64,000 nt of DNA. It comes from Phoronis australis. Its lineage: Eukaryota; Phoronida; Phoronidae. Shown here one piece after another: positions 11,613 through 24,682 of the stretch. The stretch covers positions 58,888-122,887 of the forward strand of contig NMRA01000403.1 in NCBI GenBank assembly GCA_002633005.1. Reading direction: 5' to 3'. The notes beneath the pieces were generated by a model that worked only from the letters and a program-made list of their open reading frames with translations, ran no database searches and was not told the DNA's origin. Position 1 is the stretch's first letter; the number at the start of each line of letters is the position of its first letter. Position numbers and translations under genes: made by a program.

Positions 11613-11871
11613 AGCAATGTTGTATATAAGGTTAAATATGACAACTGTAAGAAATTCTATATCGGACTAAAAAGCACATCACACCTCAAAGAAAAGCAAC
11701 ATAGATAGGCATTGTGTTCGTAACAATCACCAAGCCAATTCAGTTAGTATTATCTGCATAGAACCTGATAAGGAATTACTGTACATTAAAGAGTCATTGG
11801 CCATTCAGAACCAGCATGCTACGGATTCTCTGAATAACATGCAGAGCTCAGTGACCCTGGATCTATGGTGA
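11613..11871 (+). pseudogene. Penelope-like retroelement remnant, GIY-YIG endonuclease domain
   Basis: The translation opens SNVVYKVKYDNCKKFYIGL, which matches the GIY-YIG core seen as VVYKV and FYIGL in Penelope-like elements. After one frameshift and stop near 11707 it resumes and ends with LYIKESLAIQ followed by SSVTLDLW and a stop at 869-871, the usual pattern at the C-terminus of these proteins. The reverse transcriptase part is absent or unrecognisable. It is a dead copy. Confidence 0.7.
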
Positions 11872-14100
11872 TGACAGCTAATTACTATTCCCTGTATCTC
11901 TTACTTCACTTTATAAATGTTACCTGAGCTGCTTTTTTATTTTTGTGTTGATCGCCAGGTTTTTAATTTTACTATGACCAAAAACTGATTTAATGTATTG
12001 TAAATATGGTTGGGATCACACTAGGGATACGAGTTTAAAAGATGGTCGAAATTAATAGAGTGCAAGTCATTTCTAAAATTTACTTAGGAATGGGGTGCAA
12101 GTTTTAGTGGTAGTGTGCATAGGTTTTTGGCATTCCAGTATGTTAACTTAGAGATATGAATGATATGAATGTAGGTCAATGATCAGAAAGATTGCTAAAT
12201 AATACGCCACTGTGAAGACTGAGCCAAAGCAGAGGCCTTGATAAAAATGTTGTCGACTAGGGTTCATGAACTTTAGAATTGCGTTGGAAATGAATTTTTG
12301 GTAGAATGCTTGTTTCTTACATTTGAACGAAGAAGCTGCAATTATTTCGATTGCTCATAATGATCAACAAGTTAGTTTTAAAAACGCCAGCTACTACAAC
12401 ATTGTCCATATTGATATAATTATGTTAATATAATTATTAGCGTAGGTCGGTTGAACTTTATAAAGTTATTGTCAACACTCATCTCCACACAGCTATTAAT
12501 TCCTTACAACTGTGACTCTCAAATACATAATTAAATAGGTTTACCTGGTCACAAAACGCTCAATTCGCTCAATTCTTCTGTTGCACTTCTTGAAATGATT
12601 CTACTGATCAACTTTCGATCGTTGTTAGCCGCTGATAAGTTTCGTTTTGGCAATTACGTGCAATGCATATCGCATTTTATCAGTTAGAAATTGCGTGATC
12701 ACTGATTAATATCATTTTAGAGGTGGATGAAATTGACACTTACGAGACTGATTAATCGATAATTAGAGGCTATCGCATCGTCTTCGATAATAACACCGTT
12801 CTTGAAACCACGTGGTTTTGATACATCGTTGATATTGAAAATGTCTTGTGAAGGACCATTACTTGTAATTACAGACAGGGAAAATCTAGTCAAATTAATT
12901 CCATTTAGACATGTTATACACATCAATTTTGGTCAACTTCAGCATGCTGTTCCCTTTTTCAGTCCTGCCATTAAAATAATTACGCTAACTGCATTGACAT
13001 CTTGTCAGGAGCTCCCAAGTAGTGGCGAATAAAAACTTTCAGTAGCGCCGGAACTAATCGTAGTGCATGGCGGCGTCATCTTGAAGAGCAGTGATTTGAT
13101 TTGATTAATTTGACAATACACGTGAACAGCAACACTGAAGACTACATGTTATTTTTATATATGTATTTTTACATAAATCTCAACAGGCCCAGTAGTACAT
13201 TACAAACATGAACTTGCTATATAATAACATTTCTTGAAGTTTTAACCAGAATCTTGTAAAACAACAAGTGTACAGAGGAACCGTCATAATTCTCCTAACA
13301 CTGCGGCATTATTGATAATACGATGAAAGCGAAGCCTTGTTGTGAGAGCATGCGTAGAAATGTCTAAAGGGGAACAACCCTCTTCACAATTGTCGCATCA
13401 CGTCCCTGAACCTTGCAGTCATTCGATTATGCTTTACAAGAAAGAACACAATGCAAAACGCCGAACTCACCAGAGAGATTTTCAAAAATCTGTCTTAACC
13501 AGTCATCATTGCTTCGAAGGAAATCGCGTGCCATGATTTTTCATGTATTTTTTTGAAAGATTTATTTGCTGTTAGAGTTAGAAGTAACACTGATACTGCT
13601 ATTTTAGCAATTTTACTCCAAGGCATTTTAAAAATTGATAAAAATTGAACACGAAGCTTGCACAGACGAAACTTGTTACAACGTACATCAAGAAATATAT
13701 ATAAATACAGTTATTTTCAACTCAATCCTTAGTAGACCTGCATAGGAAAAATTTAGACTTTAATTTGTGTATTTTAGAACGCTGTAAACCCTATAAACAA
13801 GGTAGTAAAATGTATGCTGTAACGAGGTTTGACTGTATAGTACAAGTGTTTCGAACATATCTTGACTTACTGACACTCACAAAATGTAATACATGGGTTT
13901 TGGGGCACTTTTTGAAGGCATTTTTGATGTTTCATAGGTTGTATATTTTGATTGCCTATCAAAACACCTTTTAAGTGGTTACAGAAACGGTATGAATTTG
14001 TTCGATAGTGGAGTATGGAAAGCCTTAGCTGAAACAATTCCAGAACACGTAGTTCTCTTCAAAAATCGCTGCAGGACCAACCAACTAAAAATCAGTATAT
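11872..14100. other. No gene recognised
   Basis: AT-rich, with short ORFs only and no family resemblance. A small AT palindrome lies near 12405-12435. Confidence 0.4.
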
Positions 14101-14573
14101 ATCACGCTCGGACCTATGTAGGCCTATGGACCAAAATTCAACACGCCATGACCGAAAATTTATCATGCCAGAACAGGAGATTAATCACGCTAGGACAAGA
14201 AAGTTTTGTGCTAGGAGACCACGTGACCATGCAATGACGATTTGTTGTGTCTTTGCGGCAGTATTGAAATCTAATGTGTACAAAAGGCCAAGTGTATATT
14301 GGCTTTTAAAGCATCCAAGAGTCAAAAGAAATCCAATCTCATTACCACGATAATATGACTGTCATTGGCAAGTTATAATTGAACTTTTAGCCCATGTGTA
14401 CCTATAGTAGCGACGTTATCACGTTGAGGAGCCAATGCTGGTGGATGGTCACGTGGTCTCCTTGAGCGAAAAATTTCTGGCGTGATGAATTTTCGGTACT
14501 GGCGTGTTAATCTCTGGTTTTGAAATGTTAAATTGTCAGTCCTGACGTGATAAATTATAGGTCCTGACGTGAT
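14101..14573. mobile_element. Large foldback element with subrepeated arms
   Basis: Left arm 14101-14230 and right arm 14445-14573 are imperfect inverted repeats. The best match is the inner ends, where GAGACCACGTGACCAT at left faces ATGGTCACGTGGTCTC at right. Further matches such as ACCGAAAATT and GAGATTAA lie outward. The arms consist of roughly 30-bp units with TCACGCCAG/GTCAGGACC words. The 214-bp centre has no coding sequence. Confidence 0.7.
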
Positions 14574-17500
14574 GGTAAATCAGTTTGGCCTTGATCAAGC
14601 CTGTGATAGACTGAATTGTTGTATCCCATTATGTGTTATCAATACCAGCTTAATTTTCGAATAGCACTGATTCTAATTGATTCATGTGTACGCTATTGCA
14701 TTCATTAGGAATGAAAAGAGACAATTGCACGATAATTTCTAATTTAGTGTCCATTAAATAAGACCCCCTAGTGTGTTGTAATCGAATAGCTTGCGTTTCC
14801 GTTTATGCTAAGATCCTCGAAAAAAGCAGGTGGGTACTGCGAGTAACAGATCTCTGAAAAAGAAAACTATAAACCCACAACTCTGGCTTGGCAGAACCAT
14901 TAGTCGAACTACCATCTTTGATTAGAGCTGGCGACCCCGAGAGTAACTGCGAGAGGTTGTATTGAGAATTTCCGGTTGTCTGATAGACTGAGTTTTGATC
15001 GTGTGTTTTAGGAATTAAAACAAGTCTAATTTCATTGCTTCATTTTCATTTTCTCATTTTTGTTCATCAAGCGAGATTATTGAGGTAGGCTTACGTTTCC
15101 GGACAACCAGCGATTTCTCCTCCAAATTAAATTCACCAACAAACCCGCAATAAACTTCACTGGTCATTCCTTTAAAGTTAACCCTTATTACATGGTTAGA
15201 GGATGTTATAAGGATCCAAGAAGTACCTACCCCATAACTAATACACGATCCGTACTCGAAAAAAGTTTAAATGAACGCGCCACTGACGATTCGCACCCGA
15301 AGAACCATCGCCATTTTGAACTTGCCGCGAACCCGGAAGTACAATTCATTCAGGAACCCAGGCCGAGAAAACGCCGTCAGTGCGACTAGTAGAGCAGTGC
15401 CTGTACTGTTACCAGCCAGCAAACGGGGATAAAATAATCGACAGCGCGCCTTAATTTTAATAAAATCAAAATACGTACAATTTTATCGAATTTGCTAAAG
15501 AAATGTGGTGAATAAATTTTGACAGAAATTATTTTGCCAGACTCGGGACCGCAGCCTATCGGACCCGGTGCCGATCGAGACCAGACACTGGCGAAAGGTA
15601 AACGCGTGCGGTTGCAAGCTGTTTTGTCGAAGTAAAATGGTCAAATCATAAATGCTGCATATATTCAAGGGTAGTTTCAGACACTTGCAGGAAATTACGG
15701 GCTGGTTAGTCATGTGTCACACTGCCTCGGCACACCTTAGTTAGCCTCAGTGCCAGCTACCAGTGAAGACTATCGTCAAAATACAGTTTGTTAGTAGGCC
15801 TATACAGCTTTGCGCCAAGGCTACCCTTAGGCCTAACTGGTCGCTGGCCGCAGTGCTCGCTCAAACGAGGTTTATTTAGAACTTGGGTACTTCTGGCGAA
15901 CTGTGCAAAGTTATTGGCCTTCAATAGAGATTTTCCCAGACTTAGTGTATGACGAGCGCATCAAGCCTAAAAGAATGGGGGGCTAGAATTTTTGGGAATG
16001 TCTATCTTTTACTATAAGATTCAGTGGGTATGTTCAGAGCTATGAATTGCAGACGCTAAATTTTGGTACTTCCTGTCTTCTAGTGGAATTTTGTCTCCTT
16101 TTCTACTTTTTTCGGAATTCGTGCTTCTGTGACTGAGGCAGACCTTTTTCCAGTTCTCGTTAGAGCACATAAGTATGAGAAGTCCAATACAAAAATGTTA
16201 TCATTTTTATTCATAAACCCAAAATGATTCAAACTTTTAACATAATACGTAACTTAAAATGCACAATACTTTACAACATTTAGCATTACAAACACTATTC
16301 AACAGCAAGTTTCCATGATATGAAAGTGGACATACATATAACTATTACCATGGTGACGGAATAGTGTTTCCTTACACCAGAATTTGACAAGCATCATTTA
16401 AAAAAATATGAAGTTGCAAGGAACAAGAATTAGAGGCTTGAAGCTTCACAATCCAACATAGTTTATTTCTCAAATTAAGATTATTCATATTGTTGACTTG
16501 ATAACCTGAATTAAAAAGCAATAAGGTACAAAACATGACTTGAAAGCAATTGAGACTGAAAAATATGAATCATTTTGTGACAGCGAATCAATTTCTGAAT
16601 AGCAGTTGACAGTCAAACAAAAAACCATTTCAAAATTATTTCAACTATTTTTTTAGCTTTGTGTAAGATCACCTGAATGGCCCGGGGAAATTTACAGTGA
16701 AATAATTCGAATACATCTTATATTTTTGCACAAAAAAACACGAAAATTGAACAAAGTTTCTTTTTTGTAGCAACGTTTGTCAAAATGTATCAACGTTTAT
16801 TCTTCAGAAATTACGAAGTAGCCGATTGAATATGCCTTTCAGTTCAGCAAAAGTCGCCATGTTGTCGGTGCCGCCAGAAATGAGACGAAATCCAATGGGA
16901 ATTGTGAGCACATTTATCACTTAATGAGTAACAACTGCGAGGCTGAAATTTGGTGAACACTGTTGAATCGTGCAGAATAGTAAGTAAAGATATGTCTAAC
17001 TAAATTTCACCGTAATTTGTTGGCGAAAACAATTTACACAAAGTTTAAAACTCGTAACTGTCCTTCAATATGGCCGACGCGATCCAAACAAAGTGACCCA
17101 AATTTCGCCACAAAACTTGCAATATCTTTACACTGCTTGCCCCGATTTCGATACTTTTTTCGATTTTTACTGAGTAGAATGTACTACCTTTCCGATGATA
17201 TCAAAGTACTTTTTCAAAACGAGAAAAAAATAAAACCGAAAAAAATGGTTCGACTCATATTGGTTCGTAGGTTCGACGGGCCTACGTAAGGAACTAAACA
17301 CCAATGCTATTTTAACATACTAAGTACGCGTAACATTCCAAAAAAATCAACGACCACTAATCACAAACTATAAATACAGTACATATGCAAACGAATCACG
17401 AGATATTATTAATAAAACAAAATAACAAGTAATGAAGACTTGTCGAGCAAGCGGTAGCACATTCAGTTACAAGGAAAAAATGGCGGCGTTCAGGACAAGT

Positions 17501-17780
17501 TCCTGAACTGATGAGTCGGAAATGTGGGTACGGAAATAACCGATGACAACCGGTAATCATACGCTCAGAGAGAAGGGTCAAATACTGTTCAAAAATCGCT
17601 TTTGGCAAGAAAGGCGAAAAGAATATAAAGAAAGGGTGTCGAAAATAAGATTTTATGTAGTAAGTATTTTCGGATACTGGAACCACATGGGCAGTTTGAG
17701 AGAAGGACTTTCACCACCGGCCTTTTGCCCTGGCTAGATGCCGTGAATAGTCAAACGAACTCCAAAGATAAAGAGGAAAA
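14574..17780. other. No gene recognised
   Basis: No ORF above 100 codons and no recognised repeat apart from AT-rich tracts. Confidence 0.4.
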
Positions 17781-18215
17781 CGAGAAAACTGAAATTGCCA
17801 CTAGGGGTCTCAGTGTTAGTCAGATCCGTCCATAAGTCATCATCCATTGTCATCTTCCTACAAATACACTTGCCAAATTTAGAAAGATCCTGCAGAGGAT
17901 TTAGGGGATAACTACAAGGACACAAAAAACTGCCACCAGAACATGCTACAGAAGTCCTAGGCGTCAGAAAAATTATCGCCAACTGCTCTATTCCCAATAG
18001 GAACATATTTGCCACTTTTCATAAACATCCTTAGAGTGGTTTGGATGATAGAGAGGCGGACTCAAAAATGAGCAAAACGGCCACCGGGTGACGTGCACAT
18101 CGCCAAACTCATCTGAAAACGAAAAGGTGTCATCGCCTCTTTAAAAGAAAACTATTTGCCAAATTTCATAAAAATCCGTGGAGGAACTCCTAAGATACTT
18201 ATATCTAAAAAATAA
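17781..18215 (+). repeat. Degenerate tandem array, monomer about 135-150 bp, array 1
   Basis: Three GCCAC-containing motifs at 17797 (GCCACTAGGGGTCTC), 17932 (GCCACCAGAACATGC) and 18080 (GCCACCGGGTGACG) alternate with CCAAATTTCATAAAAATCC-type motifs at about 17871, 18007 and 18157. The monomer from 18080 shares landmark words in the same order with the reverse complement of the array at 31.1-32.2 kb: GGCCAC, CATCTGAAAACG, GTCATC, CCAAATTTCAT. Confidence 0.65.
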
Positions 18216-21200
18216 ATGTGTTTAGGAAAGTAAAGCGACGCCGTTGTAATACCTTCATTTCTGTTTGGATTGTCTTGGTGTTGTAAGATTTGGATTTCAT
18301 ATGGCAAAGTCAGTCGTTTTTATTCATTAGAGTTAAAAAAATTGGTTAATTCCATTCTATCACTCCCCATTTAGTTCGCAATACTGTAATGAAACTTGAC
18401 GTACGCCACTTTTCATTTTAGTGAGAGATAAATTTGTCAAAAGCAGAATTTTTACTCGTATTTAAATCGATTAAAAAGTTTGAAAATGCTAGTGATATAT
18501 TAAGTGAAAGCTACCAAACTTATCATGCACACCTTCTAACATGCCCCGGTCCCTGGATGTCGTTGTACCTCAAAGTGCTATTGCAAGCAAGGTTTTGTTG
18601 TATGACAAAACACGTGCGCAAAAACAAAAAGATATAATCTCTGAAGGTCTGTGAACATAACCAAACAAGGGAATGATACAGGGTCTAAAACAGAAATGTA
18701 AATCATTTTAATCTGCAATTCTTTTTTCTACGAAATCCAGGTATAGCAACAGCAATGTGTTCCATGGCGACGAGAATCTTGCGGAAGCGGAATGTCTCGC
18801 AACTACACAAAACTGATCTTGCTCTCGGTGGCATTTTTGAAACTGTGCTCTGGAACCGGGTTTGAAGCCATGTGGAGGGATATACATGTAGACGGACACT
18901 AGAAAGATTGGCGAGTTTATTCTTCACCTCGCTTTTTCCTATCAAACACATTTCGCCGGCGCGTCAATTCTCGATGGCTCATACAGTATATTGTCAAAAC
19001 TAAATTGTAATGAATTAAATAAAAAAATATTTGGTCATAAAAGTAAAACGATGTCCTGAAAGCTGTAACCGAAGTATGAAACGTTTTTAATGTTTTCAAG
19101 GGAAGTTTACAGCTGAACGACACAATACCTATCAACTTTGGTGTCATTCATGTAAGTGGTCCTGCTTGAACTTAGTTGTACTCTCACTGGTCGTGACGTC
19201 GGAGTTACAACTGCTGAAGACAAAAAGTTACAAATTCAACCGAGGCATTGAAGTGCAGCAGCCAGATACCAACGTCAATACACCATCTAGATAAACAACC
19301 CGTCTTTTGGAAACACGTGACCCAGTATTGAAGAGATCGTAGAGATCGATCTTCATGGGAACTACATGAATGGAGTATTTTCACAAAACTGAACTGCATG
19401 GAGGCTACGACGAAGTCAGATACAGGTACATGTAGTTCGTCAGTCTTGATTCGTAGACAGAGATTTGTCTCAGTGGTCATGGTCTCTCAAAAAAATTGAC
19501 GGATAGTTTAGTGTTTCTGTTTCCTGTCCGTCAACTTTCAGCGTAATTTCTTTCGATTTGGCACAACTTGTACTGCTTTTCACTATCAGGCTCTACCTGC
19601 CCGGTTATGCCGTGATTGACGCGAACACTACCGGTCGTAGCATGAGAATATCCATAGGTGAAAGTGACATGTAAAGTGTTGCTATAAATCTGTCTAAATA
19701 GTAAACACGTACAACTGCACGTGCGAGTTTTCTGTTTCACCTGCTGAAACGAGCCCTAAAAGCAAAATTGACATCAGCAGCAATTTTGTGCGCCGAAACC
19801 CAAATTTTGACGTTTTCCAGTTTATTTTGGAAACTCCTGATGCTAGTCTTTGCACCTTTGCACAGAATGTTGTATTGTAATACGTTGGTATGCTTGAGAA
19901 CATAAAAATAGACCTATCCATGCAGATGTTGATGTTATAGCAACGTTACATACTGTGCGTATCTTTAAAACCCATCCACTGACCATTTTCGCTCTAACGT
20001 CCATAAGGTCCACCTACACAAACATAAAAATATGACTTGTTTTGCGTGACTAACTTTCCCCAAAAAATTGTGCTCATAACTCGATGATTACGCTATTTGG
20101 TATGAAACTGAAGTCACAAAAAGCCAAACATTTTACAAAACCCTTGAAAACGTCAAACGAAATATTGCTTTATGCACTACTTATTTTGAAAAGATGACTA
20201 CTGTGTTCAGAGTAGTCTCAGCAACCGAAACAAAATAGCTTTTTTATAATGAACAGGTAAGACAACTATTCCAAGTTTAAGGAGACCACGCCCTGCTTCA
20301 CTAGAGAATGCTTGCTTCCCAACTAGTTTCTGTAAAGGTAAAACAGAGTTATTTTTTATCCTGTCAGCACGTTTACTTAGCCACAAAAAATATTCCAAGT
20401 TAAATCATTGGATGTGGTCTGTTTAAACTTAGAAATGGGTAGAAACAATCACAAAGTGTGGTCAGAGAGAGTATCAAGAATAAAAACAAATCCTTATACA
20501 ATGTACTGTAACACTTTTCAGACTGTTAAGCTTCTTGTTGTGGATTTGTTCGACCATTGTTTCCGATGTCACATGTGGCAGTATTTTTTGACAGAAGTCG
20601 TCATATGCCGTGGCGCGTGCAGTAAAAATGGCCAGTTACTGATTTGGGAAACTGAAAGTAGTACTTACTGCTAAAAACGGATTGATTATGGGAATATGGG
20701 TTCGAGTTGGAAGGAATTAAAAACATCACGACGGCCTCCTAAAGTCTCCCTCTATGTGCAAAAGTTACTTGTAACAACATGGCTTTGATGGTTCAATCAG
20801 TGTGAAGCATAATTACCCGAAAAGCTTGCGACGCATGAGAGCCCTAGAGGAGCTGGACCGTCCCAACTGCCAAGTAGATACGGTGGCACTACCTGTTCTC
20901 GTGCCTGTAGTACACCGGACTGTAGATTCCCTAATTTGGCCTTGAAAGACTGCGAAATATGGTTTGATAGCATTTTCACGCATTTCTTGGTGGAATTAAA
21001 CAAAAATCAACAAAAAGGTATTAAAATGTGTTCATTTTTACCTCTAGTAATAATTGCGCAAAGTACTTAATTCGGACCAATAGTCGATCAATAAATGTTG
21101 GCTGTGTTATAGATTTACGACCAGATAGTTGACTTGGCTTGTGGGATAACGGCCGGTGAGTTTTTAGGTAAGATTTTGCCTGAGAGTTTTTCAGGTATGT

Positions 21201-23134
21201 GCAAATATTTTTACTGTTTTCAATTGTTTCTATAATGATCCATTTGTACAATGTGTTTTTCCAAATTCGTAAAACTGAAAATTTGTGAGCAGTGAATGTT
21301 ATCTGTAGTATTTGCCGTGAAATGAAATTTAAAAAATGAGAAATTAATCTAATTTTGTAAAAGAATCCAATGTAATACTTTGTGTTGCAGAAAGCGTACA
21401 CTGTAGTTGCCGATTATCCCATTCTTGGCGGTCTACGTCACTATTTTCCTTTTTTTTTTTGGCGCCATCCCTCCACACTATCAAAATGTCCCGCTTTTGA
21501 CAAACGCTGAAATTGAAATCATACTATTGTAAATTCCCACGAGGCATAACCTTATTTTCCCATTCGACGTAAAACACAAAATGGTGGTTTTATGGGATTT
21601 TGAGGCATCGGTGACCAGCAATTTCTCATTTGACCAAAAAAACACCCGTCGATACTTTTGTGTGTTACATGTACGTCTTCCGTTCTACAAAAATGCTGTC
21701 TTGAAGTTTTTATGTGGTGCAGCGAACATTTCCCCTCAGATGTCCTGCTTTTTATCCGGAAACCCCGCTTTTCAATTCAGTTGTCCTGTTTTTTCTCTTT
21801 CTCTCAGTCAAATGTTGGCAACCATGCAACAGGTGGTCAAAACAACATTGTCTCTTAGTCGTGAACATTGTTATTTTCCAAACCCCACTTTCTTTAATAA
21901 CCTAAGAATGGTAAAAATGTGTTCCAATGTCTCTTGTTTAAAGTAGGGTAGCGTACACCTCATGTATCAGGGCGATAAGTAATTTTTAATTTCATGATGG
22001 AAAGTCTTACAACGCAACCTGTGTAGTGATCTATCCACAGTACACTTCAAAGCTACGCCGAATAGATGTTTGCACGTTCATTATTTTTTCAGAAACTAAG
22101 TCTTTGTCTGCAAATTTCGAATAGGTAGTTGGAGTAATTTATCACATTTTTGTAAATGTCACTGGCCTCGTCTGAATTTTTACTAAAGAAACGTGAAAAG
22201 GCACCAAAGGTCCAAGTAACAGATTAAGATGTTTAATTTTGAATGAATGTCTAACAGCAATGACTGCGAGGGATCCATATTCTAAAATATTTGTCTGGAT
22301 AGGGTAGAAATGATTTGAATCGAAATTATTTACCTGCTAGTACGGTTATTTACAAAGCATCCTCGTTCAGTTTCCTGCTATTACATCTTGTCGCATTTTG
22401 GTAACACTTTAATTGGTTTTTAGAATTGAAAAATGATGTTTAAACCCGTCAGGTATGCGAAATGTAGTTTTATATTACCGTATTTATTGTTTGCCTCTTG
22501 TATAACCATAAGAACTGACGAAGGGGTTTCTAATGATATTAATGTGACTCTTATCTAATTCGAATGAAAAACGGCGGAGTTGCGAAAAGTTTTTGTGGCA
22601 TTAAATTTCACACAAATATGTAACCACTGACACACGAACAAACGAATGCAAACAAAGGCCACCGCCTCCTAGTGTCTCAATAACTTTTTACACTCGCCAC
22701 GTTTAAGAAGCTAACGAGGTATGACATATGTGACGTACTATTTAATTTAAAAATGAGATCATAAACTCGTCTTTCCCGGCGTCGTGGCCGCGGCTTTTTT
22801 CTTGACAAAAATCTCTGTCAATAAAGTACATGTATGTCAAGCCTCAACTGGTTCAAATAACGTTTATATTTGACACGATCATATTCGGCGAGAAATAATC
22901 TGTGCGCTGCCAAAGTGGCCAATGTCTAGTCGGATGAAGTAGGTCTCATCTGCAATAAATTAAATCTTGAGTTCATTGCATGTTTCAGATAACTCAGCTC
23001 GGTTACGTTTTATCACCAGTTCGAATAGTTTAATCCTGTCGGACCAGCTCCGACACCTCGTAGCAAGGGAACTTAAATAGTCACGAGAGGCCCGAGGTCG
23101 CGTTTGTGGCGAACTTGTACACTGTCTGCGTAGA
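18216..23134. other. No gene recognised
   Basis: Contains ORFs of up to 126 codons on both strands (for example minus 21021-21401 and plus 21581-21946). Their translations show no domain, no repeats of coding character and no splice pattern that I can extend. I take them as chance. Confidence 0.4.
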
Positions 23135-23272
23135 GTTAAGTAACGCTAAGACCCGGTCTAACCTGGTTCCAGGACTTCGCAAACATCACGTGCTCTTCTT
23201 CAAAGTCCACAGCAATATCTCGTATAATCCCGCGAAGTCTTGCTTTCTAGCAAGGTCCTAGCGTTCTTGAGC
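23135..23272. mobile_element. MITE family A, copy 2 (degenerate)
   Basis: GTTAAGTAACGCTAAGACC at left and GGTCCTAGCGTTCTTGAGC at right match the family ends with several mismatches. The internal ACAGCAATATCTCGTATAATC matches copies 1 and 3. Confidence 0.7.
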
Positions 23273-24682
23273 TCTATCCGGGGATTCGGAGTTGAACCGG
23301 AGGTTGTGAAACTCTGGGAAGGAATAGGAATTTGCCTCCAAGGACGCTGGTGTCTGTGAGCATTCGTGACTATCATTTTAGTGACTTCGGTCTCAAGGTA
23401 AGTAGACTATCGATGCCTTGTTGAATGTACGTAAGTTTTTATTGCGAAAGACATTGCGGAGCTCGCAAGAAGACCTCAGAAGTAAAAGTGTATGTGCCAT
23501 GCCATAGTTACTCGTCTATGACTGTGGCTTATGGCTCTCTGATGCAGGGTGTAAGAGGAGCTATGGATTATGGATAATGCAATGCATGGATTTTGCCCTG
23601 AAATTTATCAGCACTGAGTGTGGTATAAAATCTGAGAAACAAGAGTCTAACACCTTCTACGTCGATCATAGACAGTGACCATCGTCTCTAGCTCAGTAGC
23701 TGGCTGACTGGTAGCCTTGGTACAAAGCTGTATATAAATATACAGCTTTGCACCGGTGTGGGTAAAAAAGTGGTAAGATAAAATCTGACACAAAAGTAGT
23801 GTCATTAAAAACTACAGTCTTCCTTGAGTAAACAAAATTATTTAACAGTGTTGGAAAAAATGGCGTTCTACCGTTATTCTGCTGCTAAAGTTGTGGAGCG
23901 ATCTTTAGCGACGGCTTTCGGCGCCATGAAATATTGCGTCACCTATTGGCCAGTTTCTTTTTTCGCCGATTCTTCAGTCAACTGCTGTTCTTTCACGAGC
24001 TTGTGTACACGTCACAACAAATTGTTGGAACTGGTTTCACTTCATTATAATTTTTTAGAATTCCGATACCAAAAAAACGAATTTCCGAACAAATTTTGCT
24101 TCTCTGAAGTTGTCACGAAAATTTTAGGAAATGGTGCGTGCATGTGACACGAGCGTATTGTTTTCGAAACGACAACATACTTTTCATTGTTAGAAAAGGC
24201 GGAGAGTTACGCAAGAAAATGATGTTTATTGCATTATTTTTCACTTAAACGGCTGTAACGGGCAAGGTGAGTATCGGTTGATTCCCAGATTTTGCATGTG
24301 CACCCCGTCCGGTCTTTAAGTTTACATTTTGATAGAAATGACGAGCAGAACTACCCTGGCTGCGTGCAATTTCGGGGTCTACGGAAGAAATACACACAGT
24401 GGTACCTAGCTGTATTTTGACGACAGTCTTCATACAGCTAGCTCACTAGCTGGCTGGCTAGCTGACTGGCCGAGTAGTCAGAGACGGTGAAGCATAGGCG
24501 CTTCATGTACGCCGGAAGCTTTTCGGCGAGTTTTGCCTCACATCAATTAAACAGTCAAAGTCATGTTGTTATAAGTTCCTTTTGTGAGATTGTAACCTCT
24601 TACTTTTTACAAAATTCTGTAAAAGAAAGTTGTTTCTCTTTAAGGGTTGTGTGTTCACAGAATTAAGTGATCCCCATCCATT
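23273..24682. other. Upstream region of the coiled-coil gene
   Basis: It contains AGCTAGCTCACTAGCTGG-like words at 23690-23720 and 24426-24465. A 107-codon plus-strand ORF at 23824-24147 has no recognisable feature. The 5' UTR and promoter of the coiled-coil gene must lie in or beyond this region. I see no clear core promoter. Confidence 0.4.

Noticed and set aside
21021-21401. 126-codon minus ORF and the plus ORF at 21581-21946
   Set aside because: No domain, no codon pattern, no splice-site context and no repeat relation; length is within chance for AT-rich DNA of this extent.
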